A DNA stretch of 5,695 nucleotides from NCBI GenBank assembly GCA_003539375.1, contig DPPH01000277.1:1-5695 (forward strand), read 5' to 3'. The translations under genes were made by a program, and so were the position numbers. Shown here piece by piece: positions 1 to 5,648 of the stretch (position 1 is the first letter of the stretch; each line of letters opens with the position of its first letter). The notes under the pieces are model-generated. The model was not told where the DNA came from. It saw only the letters and a list, made by a program, of their open reading frames with translations, and made no database searches. This DNA comes from Clostridiales bacterium (GTDB taxonomy: Bacteria; Bacillota; Clostridia; Tissierellales; Dethiosulfatibacteraceae).

Positions 1-792
1 AATTCCGAAAATATTCCTCCAGGAAATGTGCTTTTTATATATGTAGATAATGTAGAGGATAATGAAAATATAGAAATAGAAACCAATGCTCCAGTTGGTA
101 GTATATCTAAAGGTATCTCAGGAAGCCGTCATACCTTTATTTTGCCAATGGATATTTGGGCTCAGGAAGGAAAATATAATATTAATTTAGAAGTAAGTAG
201 TAATGATGATAGTGACATTACTACCATAGAAAAATCATTTAATATTGTTTCCAAAGATTTTCCCACTCAGTATCTATATATTTCCCAGGAAATATCCGAC
301 ACCACCAGAAATGATGAAGCCTACGAAGAGTTTGGTGAATATGTACAAAAAGCTAGAAGCAATATATCTACGAAAAAACTTTGGAGTGGAAAGTTTGAAA
401 TTCCAGTAAAAGAAGATTACGTTCTTACTACAGACTACGGAGAAATAAGGTATGTTAACGACGAAATTACTTCTTCCAGACATTCTGGGCTAGATTTAGC
501 TGCTCCAGAAGGTACCCCCGTTTACTCCTGCAACAGCGGAGAGATTGTATTAGCTAAAAATATGATTTTAACAGGTAATACTATAGTAATAGATCACGGC
601 TTAGGTCTTTTTACCAGCTACTACCATCTTAGTTCTATGGATGTAGAAGAAGGAAAGTTTGTTGAAAAAGGAGACTTTGTAGGAGAAATAGGTTCTACAG
701 GTTTCTCTACAGGACCACACCTTCACTGGTCTATCAGCGTATTAAATACCTATGTTAATACTCATCAATTTATAGAAGAAGATGTAGAGTAA
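1..792 (+). CDS. M23 family (LytM-like) metallopeptidase, 5'-truncated by the window edge
   Basis: This is a zinc peptidase of the M23/LytM type, a family that usually cuts peptide cross-links in peptidoglycan outside the membrane. The frame is open from base 1 to the TAA at 790-792, so 263 residues are visible and the true start, with any signal peptide, lies upstream. The catalytic domain covers about visible residues 130-255. It has HSGLD (H161 and D165, zinc ligands), YYHLS (H209, catalytic), and GPHLHW (H240 catalytic, H242 zinc ligand), so the active site looks complete. Residues about 1-85 are beta-rich and resemble the Ig-like domain that precedes M23 domains in some clostridial proteins; a charged, probably helical linker (about 88-125) follows. 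The gene converges on gatB with two bases between stop codons, so it is not part of the tRNA operon. The family call is firm. The substrate, and whether the enzyme acts in growth, division or sporulation, cannot be told. Confidence 0.93.
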   Translation, partial: NSENIPPGNVLFIYVDNVEDNENIEIETNAPVGSISKGISGSRHTFILPMDIWAQEGKYNINLEVSSNDDSDITTIEKSFNIVSKDFPTQYLYISQEISDTTRNDEAYEEFGEYVQKARSNISTKKLWSGKFEIPVKEDYVLTTDYGEIRYVNDEITSSRHSGLDLAAPEGTPVYSCNSGEIVLAKNMILTGNTIVIDHGLGLFTSYYHLSSMDVEEGKFVEKGDFVGEIGSTGFSTGPHLHWSISVLNTYVNTHQFIEEDVE

Positions 793-806
793 GTCTACAT
801 CTTCTT
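776..806. terminator. Convergent (possibly bidirectional) terminator hairpin embedding both stop codons
   Basis: AAGAAGATGTAGA (776-788) and TCTACATCTTCTT (794-806) are perfect inverted repeats that form a 13-bp stem with a 5-base loop, GTAAG. The peptidase stop TAA (790-792) lies in the loop and the gatB stop TAG (complement of 795-797) lies in the right arm, so the arms also encode the C-termini of both proteins. Downstream on the plus strand the sequence is T-rich (TTTAATTTCTCTTCT). On the minus strand only CTTCTT at the stem end followed by CTATAAATT is seen. It should work better for the plus-strand gene; use as a shared terminator is inferred. Confidence 0.6.
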
Positions 807-2225
807 TAATTTCTCTTCTAGGATTTTCTTCACTACTCCTGGATTTGCTTTTCCTTTCGTCTCTTTCATCGTCTGACCCATTAAAAATCCAAAAGCTTTA
901 CCTTTTCCACTCTTGAAATCTTCTACTGCTTCGCTATTCTTATCCAGTATTTCTTTTACTATTTCTTCAAGTTTATCTTCACTGCTTATCTGTTTTAATC
1001 CTAAATCATCAATTAAGTCCACCGGCATTTTATCTGTATCGCACATTTTATCAAATACCTTCTTGCCAGCGTTTCTACTTATACTTCCGGATTTAATTTC
1101 CTTAATCAATTCTGCCAACTGCTGAGAAGACACAGGAATTTCATCGTACTCCTTCAGACTTCTTAAAACCTCCGTGATTACCCAGTTGCTTGACTCTTTT
1201 GGGTCCTTTGTTTTGGATACTAATTTTTCAAAGAAGTTAGCTGTAGCTTTGTCATCGATTATTACTTCAGCATCTTTTTGTGATAAACCGTAATCTTTTA
1301 CAAATCTTTCTTTCTTTTCCATTGGAAGTTCCGGGATAGTTTCTTTAATAGTATCTATATATTTTTCTTCTAATATCATCGGTGGTAGGTCAGGTTCTGG
1401 AAAATACCTATAGTCATGAGCATCTTCCTTAGTTCTCATGGTTACAGTCCTTCCTTTTCCCGAATCCCATCTTCTTGTTTCCTGTACTATTTTATGTTCT
1501 TCCCCATATCTGTAGAGCTCTAATTGTCTTTTTTCTTCCTTTAGTAAAGCCTTGTGAACTTCTTTAAAAGAGTTCATATTTTTAATCTCCACCTTAGTGT
1601 TTAAAACATCAGAACCAACTTTTCTAATAGAAATATTAGCATCACATCTTAAAGACCCTTCTTCCATTTTACAGTCGGAAATTTCTGAATAAACCAGTAT
1701 ATTTCTTAATTTCTTAAGAAAATCATGAGCTTCTTCCGCACTTCTAATATCCGGTTCTGTTACTATTTCTACTAGGGGTACTCCAGCTCTGTTGTAGTCA
1801 ATGAGAGTCACATCTTCATCTTCTAAGTGAATTAACTTTCCAGCATCTTCTTCTATGTGAATTCTAGTTATACCTACTTTTTTACCTTGAAATTCCTCGC
1901 CTAGTTCTAAATATCCATCAGAACATACAGGCATATCAAATTGGGAAATCTGGTATGCTTTTGGAAGATCTGGGTAAAAGTAGTTCTTTCTGTCTGTTTT
2001 GTTAATCTTATTTATTTTACAGTTTAGTACCTGCCCGGCTTTTACAGCTAAGTCTACCACCCTTTCGTTAAGGACAGGCATAACTCCTGGAAGTCCTATA
2101 CAGACAGGACAGGTGTTTTCATTAGCTTTTTTACCGAATTCTGTAGAACAACCACAGAATATCTTTGATTTTGTGCCAAGTTCTACGTGTATTTCCAATC
2201 CAATTATTGTTTCAAAAGCACCCAT
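795..2225 (-). CDS. gatB: Asp-tRNA(Asn)/Glu-tRNA(Gln) amidotransferase subunit B
   Basis: GatB is the tRNA-binding and kinase subunit of GatCAB. It activates the side-chain carboxylate of Asp or Glu on misacylated tRNA with ATP, and ammonia delivered from GatA completes the amide. The protein has 476 residues, the usual length for the family. It shows GLEIHVEL (9-16), a Cys pair CGC (C24, C26) and CPVC (C39, C42) as in the zinc-site region of GatB, the family motif YFPEPDLPP (274-282), and the C-terminal tail-domain signature KANPGVVKKIL (459-469) used in tRNA recognition. I start it at the ATG at 2225, not the in-frame ATG at 2243. AAGGAGG lies 7 bases before 2225, and that ATG shares its A with the gatA stop (TAATG), which suggests translational coupling. 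It is the last gene of the operon and ends in the convergent hairpin. I see no frameshift or missing motif. Confidence 0.97.
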   Translation of the reverse strand: MGAFETIIGLEIHVELGTKSKIFCGCSTEFGKKANENTCPVCIGLPGVMPVLNERVVDLAVKAGQVLNCKINKINKTDRKNYFYPDLPKAYQISQFDMPVCSDGYLELGEEFQGKKVGITRIHIEEDAGKLIHLEDEDVTLIDYNRAGVPLVEIVTEPDIRSAEEAHDFLKKLRNILVYSEISDCKMEEGSLRCDANISIRKVGSDVLNTKVEIKNMNSFKEVHKALLKEEKRQLELYRYGEEHKIVQETRRWDSGKGRTVTMRTKEDAHDYRYFPEPDLPPMILEEKYIDTIKETIPELPMEKKERFVKDYGLSQKDAEVIIDDKATANFFEKLVSKTKDPKESSNWVITEVLRSLKEYDEIPVSSQQLAELIKEIKSGSISRNAGKKVFDKMCDTDKMPVDLIDDLGLKQISSEDKLEEIVKEILDKNSEAVEDFKSGKGKAFGFLMGQTMKETKGKANPGVVKKILEEKLKKM

Positions 2226-3679
2226 TATCTTCCCTCCTTCCATGGATCTAGGTCCAGCTTAAGCTCCTGTTCCAGGGCATAAGCAAACCTAAAAAGTATA
2301 TCTTCACTAAATTTATCTCCTATAAACTGCATTCCAATAGGAAGTCCCTCTTTACTAAACCCCGCTGGTACTGATATCGCCGGTACTCCAGCTAAGTTTA
2401 TATTTACAGTAAAAGTATCTGACAAATACATTTCCATAGGATTATTTATTTTTTCTCCCAATTTAAAAGGTAAAATAGGTAGAGTAGGAGATACAACCAC
2501 ATCGTATTTATCAAAGGCATCGTCAAACAGTTTTTCTACTTTTTTTCTAAAAATCATAGCTTTTTTGTAGTAAGCATCGTAGTATCCAGAAGATAAAGCA
2601 TAGGTGCCCAGCATTATTCTTCTTTTTACTTCTTCCCCAAAGCCTTCAGTTCTTGATTTTACAATAAGTTCTTCAAAACTACTGTAATCTTCTGCTCTTA
2701 TACCATATCTAACTCCATCGTATCTTCCAAGGTTTGAACTAGCCTCTGCTGAGGAAATTATATAGTATGCAGAAAGTCCTGTATCTGTAATAGGAAGACT
2801 GAATCTTTCTATGTGAGCTCCAAGTTTTTCTAGTATTTTAATATTATCTTCTATTTTTTTCTTTATTTCTTTATCTATACCCTGTCCAAAGAATTCTTCC
2901 GGAACTCCTACCTTAAGTCCTTTTATACCTTTTTTAATTTCTTCGAAATAATCCGGCAACTTTACATCCTTTGATGTGCTATCCTTTTTATCGAACCCCT
3001 GTACTCCTTCCAAACCATATATGCAGTCTTCTACAGATTTACCGAAGGGGCCTATTTGATCTAAAGATGATGCAAGAGCAATGAGACCGTATCTAGAAAC
3101 TAGACCATAAGTTGGCTTAAGACCTACTACTCCGCAAAAGGATGCAGGTATACGTACGGAACCTCCAGTATCGGAACCGTAGGTGATGGGAGCAAAACCT
3201 GCTGAAACTGCAGCTGCTGATCCTCCCGATGATCCCCCAGGAACTCTTGATAGATCCCAAGGATTTTTGGTATCAAAAAAAGCTGAATTTTCAGTAGAAG
3301 AACCCATGGCAAATTCATCCATATTTAGTTTACCTATAACTATTCCACCTTTTTCTCTCACCTTTATAGTTGCCGAAGCATCATATGGTGGTATAAAATC
3401 TTCAAGAATTTTTGATGAACAGGTAGTCTTTAATCCCTTTGTAGCAATATTGTCCTTAAGCCCTACTGGTAAGCCTTCTAATAATCTGAGTTCTTGACCA
3501 GAAGCTATTTTTTTATCAACTTCAATTGCTTCTTTTATGGCTTCATCTTCTCTTAATGTTATAAATGCCTTGATTTTTTTATCTTCTTTTTTTATTTTTT
3601 CTAAATATTCTTTGACTATTTCTACTGTAGAAAACTTCTTTTCTTCCAGTCCTTTTTTTATTTCTTTTACACTATACAT
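2225..3679 (-). CDS. gatA: Asp-tRNA(Asn)/Glu-tRNA(Gln) amidotransferase subunit A (glutaminase)
   Basis: GatA is the amidase-signature subunit of GatCAB. It releases ammonia from glutamine (or asparagine) and passes it through a channel to GatB. The 484-residue protein matches the family length of about 485. The Ser-cisSer-Lys triad is visible: K75 in GLPVGLKDN, S150 in PGGSSGGSAAA, and nucleophile S174 in DTGGSVRIPASFCG. GVVGLKPTYG follows at about 182-191, and the C-terminal part (GVPAISVPAG, LPIGMQFIG) is typical of GatA. The start at 3679 is supported by GAGG at 3689-3686, 6 bases upstream, next to the gatC stop. Ten bases separate it from gatC, and its stop overlaps the gatB start by one base. 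A stand-alone amidase is unlikely given the gatC and gatB neighbours. Confidence 0.98.
   Translation of the reverse strand: MYSVKEIKKGLEEKKFSTVEIVKEYLEKIKKEDKKIKAFITLREDEAIKEAIEVDKKIASGQELRLLEGLPVGLKDNIATKGLKTTCSSKILEDFIPPYDASATIKVREKGGIVIGKLNMDEFAMGSSTENSAFFDTKNPWDLSRVPGGSSGGSAAAVSAGFAPITYGSDTGGSVRIPASFCGVVGLKPTYGLVSRYGLIALASSLDQIGPFGKSVEDCIYGLEGVQGFDKKDSTSKDVKLPDYFEEIKKGIKGLKVGVPEEFFGQGIDKEIKKKIEDNIKILEKLGAHIERFSLPITDTGLSAYYIISSAEASSNLGRYDGVRYGIRAEDYSSFEELIVKSRTEGFGEEVKRRIMLGTYALSSGYYDAYYKKAMIFRKKVEKLFDDAFDKYDVVVSPTLPILPFKLGEKINNPMEMYLSDTFTVNINLAGVPAISVPAGFSKEGLPIGMQFIGDKFSEDILFRFAYALEQELKLDLDPWKEGR
2233..2239 (-). promoter_or_regulatory. gatB ribosome binding site that fixes the start at 2225
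   Basis: AAGGAGG on the minus strand is a full match to the anti-Shine-Dalgarno sequence and sits 7 bases before ATG 2225-2223. It lies inside the end of gatA. The upstream in-frame ATG at 2243-2241 lies 5' of this site and has no comparable purine tract at a proper distance. Confidence 0.9.
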
Positions 3680-3689
3680 AGACTACCTC

Positions 3690-3974
3690 TCAATCCACTA
3701 CTTTTGGTATTTCAATAAACTTGTCTCTCATTTTTTTAACATTTGAAAAAAGTTCTGATTTATTTTCAAAATCCACTACTTTATCCTCTCGAGTTCTCAA
3801 GGATTTTTCCTCAAAGGAGTACATATCGTAACCTTTAAGGTCTTCTTGGTCTAAATTTTCGAAATGCTCCAGTATGCTTTCAAATTCTTTTAACAACTTA
3901 TCCATTTCATTTGAACTAAATTTTAAGTTTGCCAGTTTTGCAATATATTCAACTTCTTCTCTACTTACTTTCAT
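3690..3974 (-). CDS. gatC: Asp-tRNA(Asn)/Glu-tRNA(Gln) amidotransferase subunit C
   Basis: GatC is the small subunit that wraps around the GatA-GatB interface and stabilises the complex. At 94 residues it has normal family length. It begins with the usual helical part (VSREEVEYIAKLANLKFS, 3-20), carries LRTRED (59-64), a version of the conserved LRxD region, and ends in the family-type tail IEIPKVVD (87-94; many GatC proteins end in VPKVIE). The start at 3974 has AGGAGGG 5 bases upstream, and that site overlaps the aspS stop codon; the gap to aspS is 9 bases. The TGA stop runs straight into the gatA ribosome binding site (TGAGAGG). The gene order C-A-B is the common one in clostridia. Confidence 0.96.
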   Translation of the reverse strand: MKVSREEVEYIAKLANLKFSSNEMDKLLKEFESILEHFENLDQEDLKGYDMYSFEEKSLRTREDKVVDFENKSELFSNVKKMRDKFIEIPKVVD

Positions 3975-3983
3975 GATTCCCTC

Positions 3984-5279
3984 CTATGGTTTAATCCTAT
4001 TTATATCTCTTGGAAATAGGGTTGCTTCTCTAATATTTTCCAGTTTCAACAACATCATGGTAAGCCTCTCTAATCCAATGGCTAGCCCTCCGTGTGGAGG
4101 CATACCGTATTTAAATGTTTCCAAGTAAAAATCCATATTTTCAGGTTTTATACCTTCTTCAATTATTCGCTTTTTTAGAAAACTGTAGCTGTGAATCCTC
4201 TGTCCACCAGTAGTAATCTCTAAACCCCTAAATATTAAATCAAAACTGTTGGTTTTTTCAGGATCCTCTTTTTTAGGCATAGTATAAAGAGGTCTTTTAG
4301 ACTTTGGATAATCAGTTAAAAATACAAATTCACTACCGTATTTTTCTTTTACATACTCATAAATAAGTTTTTCTCCTTCTCCATCTATATTTCCTTCTGG
4401 AGACTTCTTGCCGTATTTTTCTAAAAGAATTTCCTGAGCTTTATCTAAAGGTATTCTTGGGATTTTATCTATTTTTGGAAGATCTACCTTCAATAAATCA
4501 AGTTCTTCTTTATATTTTTCCTCAAGCTGAGATATTATGTGTTTCATCATTTTCTCTTCTAAATCCATTATATCATGCTCATCAGATATAAATCCCATTT
4601 CTAAATCTAAACTCATATATTCGTTCAAATGTCTCCATGTGCTGTGAAGTTCTGCTCGGTAGGCAGCACCTATTTCAAATACTCTTTCCATTCCTGACCC
4701 AACCATCATCTGCTTATAAAACTGGGGGCTTTGAGCTAGAAAAGCTCTCTGTCCAAAATAATCTACTGTAAATACTTCTGAACCTCCCTCAGTTTCACTA
4801 CCAATGATTTTAGGTGTATGTATTTCAGAAAATCCTTCTTTACTTAAAAATTCTCTAAAGCCTTCAACTATACCCTGCTGAATTTTAAAAATGCTCCTTT
4901 TGTCTTTCCTTCTTAAAGTTACAGTTCTGTAGTCCAGCTGTTTTTCCAAAGAGGCATCTATTGTTCTTCCATTTATTGCAAAAGGAAGCAAATCATATTC
5001 TCCCTCGCCTAATATTTTTAGGTCATCTACGTGAACCTCAACCCCTTCTGGAGCTTTTTTATTTAACACTACCTCTCCTGTTACTTCCACGGATATTTCA
5101 ATCTTTAAACTATTTAAGATCTCTTCATCTTCTACTATCATTTGAACAAATCCACTTCTATCCCTTAGTGTTACGAAAGAAAAGTTTTTGAAATTATTAA
5201 TCTTATGAATCCATCCATTTAGTAATACTTGATCCTTCTCTTTTTTACTTTTTAAATCTGATAATAATGTTCTTTTCAT
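3984..5279 (-). CDS. aspS: Archaeal-type aspartyl-tRNA synthetase, probably non-discriminating
   Basis: This class IIb synthetase attaches aspartate to tRNA(Asp) and, if non-discriminating, also to tRNA(Asn). At 431 residues it is of the short archaeal/eukaryal type and lacks the GAD insertion of the roughly 590-residue bacterial AspRS. An N-terminal OB-fold anticodon domain (about 15-95, starting LLNGWIHKI) precedes the catalytic core. Motif 2 includes YRAELHSTWRHLNE (207-220) and motif 3 includes GLERL (402-406, with invariant R405), ending in LFPRD (421-425). H25 in GWIH and P77 in KKAPEG match the His and Pro that mark non-discriminating archaeal-type enzymes; discriminating relatives carry other residues there (for example Trp and Lys). 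The gatCAB genes directly downstream support the same reading. An AAGGA 8 bases upstream supports the start. AsnRS is less likely because the anticodon-domain residues and the linkage to gatCAB favour AspRS. Confidence 0.95.
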   Translation of the reverse strand: MKRTLLSDLKSKKEKDQVLLNGWIHKINNFKNFSFVTLRDRSGFVQMIVEDEEILNSLKIEISVEVTGEVVLNKKAPEGVEVHVDDLKILGEGEYDLLPFAINGRTIDASLEKQLDYRTVTLRRKDKRSIFKIQQGIVEGFREFLSKEGFSEIHTPKIIGSETEGGSEVFTVDYFGQRAFLAQSPQFYKQMMVGSGMERVFEIGAAYRAELHSTWRHLNEYMSLDLEMGFISDEHDIMDLEEKMMKHIISQLEEKYKEELDLLKVDLPKIDKIPRIPLDKAQEILLEKYGKKSPEGNIDGEGEKLIYEYVKEKYGSEFVFLTDYPKSKRPLYTMPKKEDPEKTNSFDLIFRGLEITTGGQRIHSYSFLKKRIIEEGIKPENMDFYLETFKYGMPPHGGLAIGLERLTMMLLKLENIREATLFPRDINRIKP

Positions 5280-5284
5280 TTTTT

Positions 5285-5292
5285 CCTTCCTT
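5285..5292 (-). promoter_or_regulatory. aspS ribosome binding site
   Basis: AAGGAAGG on the minus strand lies ahead of ATG 5279. AAGGA (5292-5288) gives an 8-base spacing. It follows a run of eight A (5298-5291) and lies just after the leader terminator, so it is transcribed only in read-through mRNA. It is a weaker match than the sites of gatC and gatB. Confidence 0.8.
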
Positions 5293-5310
5293 TTTTTTGT
5301 AACATAAATT

Positions 5311-5367
5311 AAAAAAACCTTCCGTCCTTAAAATTACATTCTCATATAATCTTAAGGACGAAAGGTT
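5311..5367 (-). terminator. Leader (attenuator) intrinsic terminator of the T-box
   Basis: The arm starting AACCUUUCGUCCUU (5367-5354) pairs with AAGGACGGAAGGUU (5329-5316) over 14 bp. The stem continues with AAGAUUAUAU (5353-5344) against AUGUAAUUUU (5339-5330), 10 bp including G-U pairs. The whole is an uninterrupted 24-bp hairpin with a GAGA tetraloop (5343-5340), followed by seven U (5317-5311). It should stop transcription before aspS when tRNA is charged. Confidence 0.96.
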
Positions 5368-5389
5368 GAATTTCGCGGTGCCACCTTAA
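5352..5389 (-). promoter_or_regulatory. T-box antiterminator
   Basis: Helix A1 pairs UUAAGG (5389-5384) with CCUUAA (5357-5352). The 7-base bulge UGGCACC (5383-5377) follows, then helix A2 pairs GCGAAA (5376-5371) with UUUCGU (5363-5358), closing a 7-base loop UUCAACC. UGGC in the bulge can pair with a free GCCA tRNA end, so it fits a tRNA with discriminator base G73 such as tRNA(Asn) or tRNA(Glu). The 3' strands of A1 and A2 are also the 5' arm of the terminator, so the two structures exclude each other. Confidence 0.93.
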
Positions 5390-5505
5390 TTAACCAAAAT
5401 TGGCGCTCATTCAGTACGGATGATTAATCATCGATACCTACCTGCTGTAACGTGCAGTCCACGTCCAAGCCTACTTTTATAAATTTCGGTTGGAAACTCA
5501 AGGGT

Positions 5506-5509
5506 GTTC
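5506..5509 (-). promoter_or_regulatory. Specifier loop codon(s): AAC overlapping GAA
   Basis: The minus-strand RNA reads GAAC from 5509 to 5506. AAC (Asn) is in the standard specifier position. GAA (Glu) is one base upstream and shares two bases with it. There is no GAC or GAU (Asp) triplet at this position, so the leader is not tuned to tRNA(Asp). The earlier GAA at 5512-5510 is the conserved loop-E strand, not a specifier. Confidence 0.88.
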
Positions 5510-5619
5510 TTCAATAAATCTTTTAATATAGGTCTCTCACTACCACCTACTCGCTCTGATTATCCGACTTATTTACTCTTCCTATCATAGTTTATGTTAC
5601 ATTTAATTAATTTTTTTCA

Positions 5620-5648
5620 ATTATAGAATAAAATTATTTGTTTGTCAA
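5620..5648 (-). promoter_or_regulatory. Sigma-A promoter of aspS-gatCAB
   Basis: A perfect -35 TTGACA (5648-5643) and a perfect -10 TATAAT (5625-5620) are separated by exactly 17 bases on the minus strand. The start is predicted near 5613 in a run of A. The sequence upstream of -35 (CAAAAATAATAT and beyond) is AT-rich and may act as an UP element. So strong a match suggests a high basal rate, with control left to the T-box. Confidence 0.95.

Larger units (their letters stand above)
5298..5601 (-). repeat. 11-nt complementary pair bracketing the T-box leader
   Basis: UGUAACAUAAA (RNA 5601-5591) near the transcript's 5' end is perfectly complementary to UUUAUGUUACA (5308-5298), which lies between the terminator U-tract and the aspS ribosome binding site. 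On the plus strand these are TTTATGTTACA and TGTAACATAAA. Only the two 11-base ends are repeat; the span is the leader. The 5' copy overlaps the Stem I base by three bases. Function is unknown and chance is possible in such AT-rich DNA. Confidence 0.5.
5311..5613 (-). promoter_or_regulatory. T-box riboswitch (specifier AAC, Asn) controlling aspS-gatCAB
   Basis: This is a complete transcriptional T-box leader. The T-box core AAGGTGGCACCGCG lies at 5387-5374. Stem I runs about 5593-5494. It has a base helix (AACU/AGUU), the loop-E strand AGUA (5577-5574), helix AAUAAGUC/GAUUUAUU (5573-5566 with 5520-5513), the AG bulge AGCGA (5555-5551), and a distal hairpin UAGGU/ACCUA with loop GGUAGUGAGAG, the elements that dock the tRNA elbow. 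After the helix the RNA reads GAA-G-AAC-A-CCCUUGAG. This aligns base for base with the B. subtilis glyQS loop GAA-A-GGC-A-UUCUUGAG, so AAC (5508-5506) is the specifier. Hairpins follow at 5464-5450 and 5437-5414. Uncharged tRNA(Asn) should stabilise the antiterminator and let transcription reach aspS. The leader start at about 5613 is inferred from the promoter. Confidence 0.97.

Noticed and set aside
28..30. GTG at 28 as the start of the M23 peptidase gene
   Set aside because: The frame is open to base 1 (NSENIPPGN precedes it), the text before it has no convincing start context, and the Ig-like domain would be cut. The gene is a window-edge fragment.
274..483. Minus-strand open frame inside the peptidase gene
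   Set aside because: It lies opposite the Ig-like/M23 coding sequence, which has clear motifs; no start signal or recognisable protein is seen.
913..1125. Plus-strand open frames within gatB, gatA, gatC and aspS (for example 913-1125, 1999-2262, 3183-3497, 3537-3746, 3874-4128, 4961-5191)
   Set aside because: They are antisense shadows of conserved genes, with low-complexity Ser/Leu/Phe-rich translations and no ribosome binding sites or family motifs.
2241..2243. ATG at 2243 as the gatB start
   Set aside because: The strong ribosome binding site lies downstream of it and serves ATG 2225.
5419..5432. Palindrome GATGATTAATCATC as a repressor operator
   Set aside because: It lies inside the leader and is explained as the upper stem and UUAA loop of the Stem III hairpin.
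5510..5512. GAA immediately after the Stem I helix as a Glu specifier
   Set aside because: By alignment with glyQS this is the conserved loop-E strand, and the specifier follows one base later.
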